Of a DNA stretch of 5,013 nucleotides, positions 1 through 4,433 are shown piece by piece (the first letter of the stretch is position 1; each line of letters opens with the position of its first letter). The stretch is from Loktanella sp. (GTDB lineage: Bacteria > Pseudomonadota > Alphaproteobacteria > Rhodobacterales > Rhodobacteraceae), in contig PUNR01000426.1 in NCBI GenBank assembly GCA_003551805.1, positions 1-5,013 on the forward strand. Reading direction: 5' to 3'. Below the pieces are notes generated by a model. That model had not been told where the DNA came from. It was given only the letters and a program-made list of their open reading frames with translations, and searched no databases. Made by a program: the position numbers and the translations under genes.

Positions 1-714
1 CATTTCTGGCGTGGTCTGGTGGGAACATCGGCGATGGGGCTGGGCTTTGCCGGGCTTGGCCTGCTGCCTTTGCCAGAGGTGGCAGCCATCGGATATGCCG
101 CGCCGCTGCTGGTCGTGATTTTTGCCGCCATGTTTTTGAATGAAGATGTCCGTGCATTCCGCCTGTCTGCCGTCGCTTTGGGGATGATCGGCGTTCTGGT
201 TGTCTTGTCACCGCGTCTTTCTGTCGGGGCCGGCCTGAACACATCCGAGACTTTGGGCGCCATTGTCGTGCTGATGGGTGCTGTCATGGCCGCCCTTGCG
301 CAGGTCTTTGTCCGCAAACTGGTGGCGACTGAAACCACTGTGGCGATCGTGTTGTGGTTTTCCGTCACATCGTCGGTACTGGCGCTGTTGACGTTGCCTT
401 GGGGCTGGGTCGTGCCGGGCTGGGACCGCGCGGCGCTGCTGGTCATGGCGGGGCTGCTGGGCGGGTTGGGGCAGATTTTCCTGACGTCCAGTTACCGGTT
501 CGCCGATGCGTCGCTGGTGGCGCCTTTTGATTACACATCCATGATTCTGGCGCTGCTGATCGGCTATTTCATCTTTGGCGAGGTGCCGACCGGCACGATG
601 CTGATCGGTGCGGGGATTGTCATTCTGGCCGGTGTGCTGATTATCTGGCGCGAACGCAAACTGGGCCTTCAACGCGCCCAACAGCGCAAGGCGACGGGGC
701 ATAACGGCGGCTGA
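1..714 (+). CDS. EamA/DMT-family inner-membrane transporter, 5'-truncated by window edge
   Basis: The reading frame is open from base 1 to a TGA at 712-714, giving 237 visible residues. The true start lies left of the window; a GTG at 19 is in frame but is probably only an internal valine codon. The protein is very hydrophobic. About eight membrane segments can be read, at roughly residues 8-24, 29-46, 56-71, 84-104, 115-135, 145-165, 174-194 and 199-216 of the visible part. A charged tail rich in Arg, Lys and Gln follows (WRERK onward). This matches the last eight helices of a ten-helix drug/metabolite transporter made of two EamA repeats, with the second repeat complete. The late segment reading ADASLVAPFDYTSM followed by GYFIFGEVP is typical of the family. 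About 60-70 residues (two helices) should be missing. Family members export metabolites or amino-acid-like compounds across the inner membrane. The substrate cannot be told from sequence. Confidence 0.9.
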   Translation, partial: HFWRGLVGTSAMGLGFAGLGLLPLPEVAAIGYAAPLLVVIFAAMFLNEDVRAFRLSAVALGMIGVLVVLSPRLSVGAGLNTSETLGAIVVLMGAVMAALAQVFVRKLVATETTVAIVLWFSVTSSVLALLTLPWGWVVPGWDRAALLVMAGLLGGLGQIFLTSSYRFADASLVAPFDYTSMILALLIGYFIFGEVPTGTMLIGAGIVILAGVLIIWRERKLGLQRAQQRKATGHNGG

Positions 715-723
715 ATTGTTACC

Positions 724-741
724 CAAATCGGGGATGATTTG
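724..741. repeat. Short inverted repeat CAATC-type arm pair upstream of the 60-residue gene
   Basis: CAAATC at 724-729 is perfectly complementary to GATTTG at 736-741, with a six-base spacer (GGGGAT). It sits 10 bases after the transporter stop and 37 bases before the next ATG. There is no U-run after it, so it is not a convincing intrinsic terminator. It could be a weak hairpin or an operator half-site pair in the leader of the small gene. It could also be chance, since the arms are only six bases long. Confidence 0.3.
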
Positions 742-766
742 TGTTACACTGGTGATCCGTAATCAG

Positions 767-772
767 AGGAGG
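767..772 (+). promoter_or_regulatory. Shine-Dalgarno site of the 60-residue gene
   Basis: AGGAGG ends five bases before the ATG at 778, an ideal core and spacing. This is the main argument that the small frame is a real gene and not a chance ORF. A TACACT at 745-750 resembles a -10 box, but no convincing -35 lies 16-18 bases before it, so no promoter is called here. Confidence 0.8.
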
Positions 773-777
773 ATTCG

Positions 778-960
778 ATGAAACATCCACTTGATCGCGC
801 TAAAGTAGGCTCTGACACAGGGCTTTCGCGGGTGATTGAAATGAAAAAGGACGCGCTGCCGCGTCCTGCCAGCCTTGATCTGCAAAAACGGTCCCGCAGC
901 AAGATGCCGGGCAAACGCGCTGCGGAATTTCTACGGATTGCGCGGCAAGAAACCCGCTGA
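778..960 (+). CDS. Small basic hypothetical protein, 60 residues
   Basis: I do not recognise a family. The protein has 60 residues, starts MKHPLDRAK and ends RQETR. It is rich in Lys and Arg (about a quarter of residues, clustered from residue 35 on in QKRSRSKMPGKR), has no Cys and contains no hydrophobic stretch long enough for a membrane helix or signal peptide. It should therefore be a soluble cytoplasmic protein with high pI, perhaps nucleic-acid- or ribosome-associated, but that is only inference from composition. The start is fixed by AGGAGG five bases upstream. The gene stands 63 bases after the transporter stop and could be read from the same transcript. It ends 23 bases before the hairpin that separates it from convergent ilvE. 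An overlapping antisense frame (744-965) has no ribosome site and is taken as a shadow. Confidence 0.65.
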   Translation: MKHPLDRAKVGSDTGLSRVIEMKKDALPRPASLDLQKRSRSKMPGKRAAEFLRIARQETR

Positions 961-979
961 TTCACCCGTATCAGAGACG

Positions 980-1003
980 AAAAAGGGCGCCACTGGCGCC
1001 CTT
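980..1003 (-). terminator. Rho-independent terminator of ilvE
   Basis: The stem AAGGGCGCC (983-991) pairs with GGCGCCCTT (995-1003) around a three-base loop, nine perfect pairs of which seven are G-C. Read on the minus strand it begins five bases after the ilvE stop codon and is followed by a run of U (complement of AAAAA at 980-984, partly inside the stem). This is a classic intrinsic terminator for ilvE. In the plus direction the stem is followed by ACCGG with no U-run, so it should stop transcription from the left only weakly. Confidence 0.85.
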
Positions 1004-1008
1004 ACCGG

Positions 1009-1878
1009 TTACGCGCGAACCAGTTTTTCGTAATCAGCCGCGATATCGCGGGTCAATGCGCCGACCTCGAAGTTGTAATCGCCGATCTGGCCTACTGGCG
1101 TGACCTCGGCTGCGGTACCGGTCAGCCAGCATTGCTGAAAGCCTTCCAGCTCTTCTGGCATGATGACGCGTTCATGCACGGTGATGCCTTTGTCGCGCAG
1201 CATGCCGATCACGGTCTGGCGGGTGATCCCGTTCAGGAAGGCATCGGCGGCGGGGGTGTGTACCTCACCGTCCTTGACGAAGAAGATGTTGGCACCCGTC
1301 GCCTCGGCCACGTAGCCGCGATAATCGAACATCATCGCGTCGGAACAGCCCTTTGCCTCTGCCGCGTGTTTGGACATGGTCGCGATCATGTACAGACCGG
1401 CCGCCTTGGCCTGGCTGGGCGCGGTTTCCGGGCTGGGGCGTTTCCATTTCGCGATATCAAGCTTGGCACCGCGGGTTTTCGCGTCGCCATAGTAATTGCC
1501 CCATTCCCAGACAGCGACAGCCAGATGGACAGGGTTGCGCGATGCGGCAACGCCCATATCCTCGCCCGAACCGCGCCATGCGATGGGGCGCACATAGGCG
1601 TCTTTCAATCCGTTGGCGTCCAATGCGGCCTGTTTGGCAGCTTCGATTTCATCCACGGAATAGGGAATCTGAAAATCGATCAACTGGCCTGATTTGATCA
1701 GCCGTTCGGAATGTTCGCGCGACTTGAAGATTTTGCCGCCATAGCACCTTTCGCCCTCGAACACGGACGAAGCATAGTGCATCGCATGGGTCAGGATGTG
1801 GACATTGGCGTCGCGCCATTCCACCAATTGACCGTCAAGCCAGATCTTGCCGTCTCTGTCGTCATATGCACCGGCCAT
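1009..1878 (-). CDS. ilvE: Branched-chain-amino-acid aminotransferase
   Basis: This is a 289-residue fold-type IV PLP aminotransferase (EC 2.6.1.42). It interconverts 2-keto acids and Leu, Ile or Val with glutamate as amino donor, in the cytoplasm. The family block HYASSVFEGERCY lies at 34-46 and REH at 54-56. The expected Schiff-base lysine is K158 in SQAKAAGLY. E192 in VAEATGANIFF should contact the pyridine nitrogen of PLP. GITR at 217-220 and LTGTAAEVTP at 252-261 provide phosphate and substrate contacts. The length fits the short bacterial form. The frame is open back to a TTG at 1980, and in-frame ATGs occur at 1899, 1890, 1881 and 1878. I chose 1878 because GGAGG lies exactly five bases before it and only two bases before 1881, and homologues start at MAGAYDDR (recalled, not searched). 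The gene is divergent from petP and ends at its own terminator. A catabolic role or a D-amino-acid aminotransferase relative is possible but much less likely. Confidence 0.95.
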   Translation of the reverse strand: MAGAYDDRDGKIWLDGQLVEWRDANVHILTHAMHYASSVFEGERCYGGKIFKSREHSERLIKSGQLIDFQIPYSVDEIEAAKQAALDANGLKDAYVRPIAWRGSGEDMGVAASRNPVHLAVAVWEWGNYYGDAKTRGAKLDIAKWKRPSPETAPSQAKAAGLYMIATMSKHAAEAKGCSDAMMFDYRGYVAEATGANIFFVKDGEVHTPAADAFLNGITRQTVIGMLRDKGITVHERVIMPEELEGFQQCWLTGTAAEVTPVGQIGDYNFEVGALTRDIAADYEKLVRA

Positions 1879-1883
1879 CATAT

Positions 1884-1888
1884 CCTCC
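1884..1888 (-). promoter_or_regulatory. Shine-Dalgarno site deciding the ilvE start
   Basis: Read on the minus strand this is GGAGG, five bases before the ATG at 1878. It overlaps the in-frame ATG at 1890, so translation from 1890 or 1899 would read through the ribosome site as Met-Glu-Asp. That makes the upstream ATGs poor starts. Confidence 0.75.
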
Positions 1889-1951
1889 ATGCTTTGCATA
1901 TATGTCACAACTAGGTCCGTTTCGGATATAAAGTTGCGCAATTCATCGAAA

Positions 1952-1980
1952 TCGCTAACAGTCGATTCTTGGAATGTCAA
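1952..1980 (-). promoter_or_regulatory. Candidate ilvE promoter with a perfect -35 hexamer
   Basis: The minus strand has a consensus TTGACA at 1980-1975. Seventeen bases further on lies only a weak -10 (TAGCGA, 1957-1952). A better-looking TATATC occurs later (about 1930-1925) but has no good -35 at standard distance. Transcription from either would leave a 5' leader of roughly 45-70 bases before the ilvE ATG. The -35 hexamer alone is the support, so this is tentative. Confidence 0.35.
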
Positions 1981-1997
1981 TAAAGCTGACTTATTGT
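1969..1997 (+). promoter_or_regulatory. Candidate sigma70-type promoter of petP-petR
   Basis: TTGGAA (1969-1974, four of six matches) and TATTGT (1992-1997, four of six) are separated by exactly 17 bases. This would place the start point near 2004 and give a leader of about 20 bases that carries the strong petP ribosome site. The -35 overlaps, on the opposite strand, the start of the candidate ilvE -35, so the two promoters would be back to back and could interfere or share a regulator. Confidence 0.4.
1978..1996. promoter_or_regulatory. Inverted repeat, candidate operator in the ilvE/petP divergent region
   Basis: CAATAA (1978-1983) and TTATTG (1991-1996) are perfect inverted arms seven bases apart. 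GTCA (1976-1979) and TGAC (1987-1990) form a second, interleaved pair, and CTAACA (1955-1960) is the inverse of TGTTAG (1995-2000). The site lies across the candidate petP -10 and beside the TTGACA of ilvE. MarR-family proteins commonly bind dyads of this size at their own divergent promoters, so PetP itself is a natural candidate ligand (inference). The arms are short and AT-rich, and chance cannot be excluded. Confidence 0.35.
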
Positions 1998-2010
1998 TAG
2001 GTCATGAGTA

Positions 2011-2017
2011 AAGGAGG
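2011..2017 (+). promoter_or_regulatory. Near-perfect Shine-Dalgarno site of petP
   Basis: AAGGAGG, continuing as AAGGAGGTCA, is almost fully complementary to the 3' end of 16S rRNA and ends five bases before the ATG at 2023. It is the strongest ribosome site in the window besides that of the 60-residue gene. It suggests efficient initiation at petP, with petR then translated by coupling. Confidence 0.85.
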
Positions 2018-2022
2018 TCAGG

Positions 2023-2529
2023 ATGTCTGAAAGCGCCCGCCCGCAGATGGGTCAAAACCTGCTGTTTCTGACCGATGAACAATTGCGCAAAGGGATCGAG
2101 GCGATGTTCTTTGCCTATCGCGGCTTTACCGCAGACCCCGACCGCATTCTGGCCCAGAAATCCTATGGTCGTGCGCATCACCGCGCGATCCATTTTATCC
2201 ACCGCAGCCCCGGCACGACGGTAAACAACTTGCTGGCGGTGCTGGGTGTGACAAAACAATCTCTGAACCGTGTGTTGCGCAGCCTGATAGAGGATGGTCT
2301 GGTCGTCAGCAGCGTCGGCCGCAAGGACAAGCGCGAACGTCATTTGCACCTGACGCCGGCCGGTGCCGCGCTTGAACGTGAATTATCAGATGCGCAGCGC
2401 GACCGGATGCGTGCCGCCTACCGCGCTGCCGGCCCCGCTGCTGTGGTCGGGTTCCGGCAAGTGCTGGAAGCGATGATGGATGAAGAGACCCGCCGCCATT
2501 ACGAGGCGATGAAGGACAAGACCGAATGA
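2023..2529 (+). CDS. petP: MarR-family winged-helix transcriptional regulator (PetP-like)
   Basis: This is a 168-residue cytoplasmic DNA-binding protein. An N-terminal helical part (about 15-60) leads into a winged helix-turn-helix. The helices are in TTVNNLLAVLGVTKQSLNRV and onward at about 65-92, and the wing is at 97-114 (VGRKDKRERHLHLT, with the Arg/Lys-rich tip usual for MarR). A C-terminal helix pair (115-166), rich in Arg and Glu, should make the dimer interface. There is no cysteine, so a thiol redox switch is unlikely. The start is fixed by the AAGGAGG at 2011-2017. The gene overlaps petR by four bases (ATGA), and this MarR plus OmpR-regulator tandem is the arrangement known as petP-petR in Rhodobacter capsulatus. 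There it lies beside the cytochrome bc1 genes and affects growth. Here no bc1 gene is in view. The family call is firm; the petP name rests on the tandem arrangement. Confidence 0.85.
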   Translation: MSESARPQMGQNLLFLTDEQLRKGIEAMFFAYRGFTADPDRILAQKSYGRAHHRAIHFIHRSPGTTVNNLLAVLGVTKQSLNRVLRSLIEDGLVVSSVGRKDKRERHLHLTPAGAALERELSDAQRDRMRAAYRAAGPAAVVGFRQVLEAMMDEETRRHYEAMKDKTE

Positions 2530-3227
2530 ATGCTGACGCCGCCCACCTGTTGATCGTCGATGACGATGCCCGTATCCGAAGCTTGCTGCAGAAATTCCTG
2601 ATGCGGGCCGGTTTTCTGGTCACCACCGCCCGCGATGCTGCCCACGCGCGCCGTGTGCTGGCGGGGCTTGAGTTTGACCTGATCGTGCTGGACGTGATGA
2701 TGGCGGGCGAAGACGGCGTGGCATTGTGCCGCGATCTGCGCCGCAGCCTGACCACGCCGATCATGCTGTTGACTGCAAGGGGTGAAACACCCGACCGGAT
2801 CGCGGGACTAGAGGCGGGGGCGGATGATTATCTGGTCAAACCGTTTGAGCCCAAGGAACTGCTGTTGCGCATCAACGCGATCCTGCGCCGTGTGCCCGCC
2901 GCCGAGCCGGTCATCGTGTTGCCAAAGGTGCTGCATATGGGCCCCGTGCGCTATGATATCGAACGCGGCGAGATGTGGCACGGCGACGAACTGGTACGTC
3001 TGACCGCCACCGAAAGCCAGTTAATGCGCATCTTTTCCGGTCGCCCCGGCGAGGCGGTAACCCGCAGCCTGCTGGTCGAGGAACTAAGCCGGTCCGGTGG
3101 CCAGACGCAGGAACGTGCCGTCGATGTGCAGATCACACGGTTGCGTCGCAAGATCGAAACCGACCCCAAACAGCCGCGCTATCTGCAGACTATTCGCGGG
3201 TCGGGCTATATGCTGGCGCCTGAGTAA
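2526..3227 (+). CDS. petR: OmpR/PhoB-family response regulator (PetR-like)
   Basis: The protein has 233 residues. The receiver domain (about 7-121) has the acidic pocket D12-D13, phospho-acceptor D56 in LIVLDVMM, T83 in LLTA and K105 in YLVKPF, so the phosphorylation site is complete. A linker follows at 122-135. The C-terminal winged helix (about 138-230) shows LTATESQLM, the recognition-helix region RAVDVQITRLRRKIE and the terminal hairpin IRGSGYML. Phosphorylated dimers would bind promoter DNA. The ATG overlaps the petP stop (ATGA), so translation is probably coupled. No histidine kinase lies nearby, so any partner kinase must be encoded elsewhere. In Rhodobacter capsulatus the homologue PetR is reported as needed for respiratory and photosynthetic growth. 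Whether that role holds here is inference. It could also be named simply as an OmpR-type regulator. Confidence 0.88.
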   Translation: MNADAAHLLIVDDDARIRSLLQKFLMRAGFLVTTARDAAHARRVLAGLEFDLIVLDVMMAGEDGVALCRDLRRSLTTPIMLLTARGETPDRIAGLEAGADDYLVKPFEPKELLLRINAILRRVPAAEPVIVLPKVLHMGPVRYDIERGEMWHGDELVRLTATESQLMRIFSGRPGEAVTRSLLVEELSRSGGQTQERAVDVQITRLRRKIETDPKQPRYLQTIRGSGYMLAPE

Positions 3228-3237
3228 GAACTTTTAT

Positions 3238-3262
3238 GCCTCCGGCGGGAGTATTTGCCGGA
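3238..3262. repeat. Small GC hairpin element of the CCTCCGGCGGGAGTATTT type
   Basis: The 52-base gap between petR and the deacetylase gene contains GCCTCCGGCGGGAGTATTT. Two foldings are possible: TCCGGC (3241-3246) with GCCGGA (3257-3262) around a ten-base loop, or CTCC (3240-3243) with GGAG (3248-3251) around GGCG. I recall near-identical strings scattered between genes in many Rhodobacterales genomes, but only one copy is in this window. It is not followed by a U-run, so it is not a standard terminator. It may be an attenuator, RNA-stability element or dispersed repeat. It also lies just before the ribosome site of the downstream gene. Confidence 0.5.
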
Positions 3263-3268
3263 AATAAG

Positions 3269-3275
3269 AAGGTGA
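3269..3275 (+). promoter_or_regulatory. Ribosome binding site of the deacetylase-like gene
   Basis: AAGGTGA, preceded by AG, matches the anti-Shine-Dalgarno partly. Its AGG core lies seven bases before the ATG at 3280. No good promoter hexamers are visible in the 52-base gap, so the gene may be read through from petR or use a promoter inside petR. Confidence 0.55.
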
Positions 3276-3279
3276 CGGG

Positions 3280-4203
3280 ATGACGACGGCTTTGATTTCC
3301 CACGACGATTGCTATGCCCATGTGACCCCGCCGGGTCACCCCGAACAGGTGGCACGCCTGGATGCGGTGCTGCATGCGCTGGAAGGTGTCGATCTGCTGC
3401 GCGTCAAGGCACCTTTGGCGGCAGAAGATGATCTGCTGCGCGCCCATCCAAAGGCGCATATCGACGCCCTGCGCGCCGCGGCGCCGGATACGGGCTGGCG
3501 ATCACTGGATGCGGATACGCATATGTCGGTGGGCACATTGCAGGCCGCCTATCGCGGGGCGGGGGCGGTGGTGCGTGCCGTCGATATGGTGTTGGCGGGC
3601 GAGGTCGCCAATGCCTTTGCCGCGATCCGCCCGCCCGGGCATCATGCCGAGCGCGAGGTTGCGATGGGGTTCTGCTTTTTCGGCAATGTCGCGATTGCGG
3701 CGAAATATGCGCTGGACCATCACGGGCTTTCGCGGGTCGCCATTGTCGATTTCGATGTGCATCACGGCAACGGCACACAGGATCTGGTCGAGGATGACGC
3801 GCGCATCCTGTTCTGTTCCACCCATCAATCGCCGCTATATCCCGGCACCGGTGCTGCAGATGAAACCGGCGTTGGCAATGTGCTGAACGTGCCGTTGCCG
3901 GAAGGCACCGGATCAAAGACATTCCGCGATGTCATGGAACGTATCGTTCTGCCGCGTGTTGACGGGTTCAAGCCGGAATTGCTGATCGTCTCTGCCGGAT
4001 TTGATGCGCATACAGATGATCCGCTGGCAGGCATGAACCTGACGGTGGATGATTTTGCTTGGGTTACACAGCGTCTGTGCGATCTGGCTGATACGCATTG
4101 TCAGGGCCGGGTGGTATCGGCGCTGGAAGGCGGTTATGACTTGGCCGCGCTGGGCGCCTCTGCGGCGGCCCATGTCAAGGTTCTGGAGGAAAGAGGCCGA
4201 TGA
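3280..4203 (+). CDS. Histone deacetylase family zinc amidohydrolase (HDAH/AcuC/APAH-like)
   Basis: The protein has 307 residues, a complete single arginase/deacetylase domain with no signal peptide, so it is cytoplasmic. All catalytic parts are visible: RPPGHHA with H121-H122 (charge-relay pair), VDFDVHHGNG with zinc ligands D159 and H161, SAGFDAH followed by DDPLAG with the third zinc ligand D247, and ALEGGYD with transition-state tyrosine Y286. It should therefore be an active zinc-dependent hydrolase that removes acetyl groups from an amide. The substrate in bacteria may be an acetylated polyamine, a small amide or an acetyl-lysine protein, and cannot be decided from sequence. The class II-like signature (DVHHGNGT, GFDAH) fits bacterial HDAH enzymes. 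The TGA overlaps the xseB ATG by four bases, so this is the first visible gene of a coupled operon with xseB and ispA. Confidence 0.93.
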   Translation: MTTALISHDDCYAHVTPPGHPEQVARLDAVLHALEGVDLLRVKAPLAAEDDLLRAHPKAHIDALRAAAPDTGWRSLDADTHMSVGTLQAAYRGAGAVVRAVDMVLAGEVANAFAAIRPPGHHAEREVAMGFCFFGNVAIAAKYALDHHGLSRVAIVDFDVHHGNGTQDLVEDDARILFCSTHQSPLYPGTGAADETGVGNVLNVPLPEGTGSKTFRDVMERIVLPRVDGFKPELLIVSAGFDAHTDDPLAGMNLTVDDFAWVTQRLCDLADTHCQGRVVSALEGGYDLAALGASAAAHVKVLEERGR

Positions 4204-4433
4204 GCGACGTTGACCAGATGAGTTTCGAAGATGCGATCAAGGAGCTGGAGGTCGTAGTCGGCCAGTTGGAACGCGGCGATGTGGCGCTGGACCAGTCCAT
4301 CGCGCTTTATGAACGCGGTGCTGCGTTGAAGGCCCGCTGCGAGGCCAAGTTGAAAGAAGCCGAAGAAAAGGTCGCCCGGATTACCTTGGGCGAGAATGGC
4401 CAGCCGACCGGGACTGCGCCGCTGGATGCCTGA
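4200..4433 (+). CDS. xseB: Exodeoxyribonuclease VII small subunit
   Basis: The protein has 77 residues, the usual size for XseB. It is the regulatory/structural small subunit that binds several-fold to XseA to form exonuclease VII, which degrades single-stranded DNA in both directions into oligonucleotides during repair. The signature FEDAIKELEVVVGQLERGDV is at 9-28, followed by LDQSIALYERGAALKARCE and KLKEAEEKV. The pattern is two amphipathic helices forming a coiled hairpin, with a short variable tail (residues 62-77). The ATG overlaps the deacetylase stop (ATGA). GGAGG at 4185-4189 is ten bases upstream, slightly far, and AGAGG at 4192-4196 is close, so coupling to the upstream gene probably helps initiation. 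xseA is not in the window. Confidence 0.95.
   Translation: MSDVDQMSFEDAIKELEVVVGQLERGDVALDQSIALYERGAALKARCEAKLKEAEEKVARITLGENGQPTGTAPLDA

Noticed and set aside
208..726. A 172-codon minus-strand open frame opposite the transporter
   Set aside because: The Gln/His/Arg-rich sequence has no domain or ribosome site, and the plus-strand membrane protein is clearly real.
744..965. A 73-codon minus-strand frame over the small basic gene
   Set aside because: It has no Shine-Dalgarno sequence before its ATG, while the plus-strand frame has AGGAGG at ideal spacing.
983..1003. Bidirectional terminator serving both the small basic gene and ilvE
   Set aside because: The stem is strong, but only the minus-strand direction has a U-run after it; the plus direction is followed by ACCGG, so only ilvE termination is claimed.
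1132..1692. A 186-codon plus-strand open frame opposite ilvE
   Set aside because: It lies entirely inside the well-supported ilvE gene, has no ribosome site, and its His/Gly/Ala-rich composition is that of an antisense shadow of GC-rich coding DNA.
3241..3262. Intrinsic terminator of petR
   Set aside because: The hairpin is followed by AAATAAGAAGG on the plus strand with no U-run, so it does not meet the usual pattern; it is listed as a repeat element instead.
3404..3922. A 172-codon minus-strand open frame opposite the deacetylase gene
   Set aside because: It covers the catalytic blocks of the deacetylase in antisense, is extremely rich in Arg, Pro and His, and has no ribosome site; it is a shadow frame.
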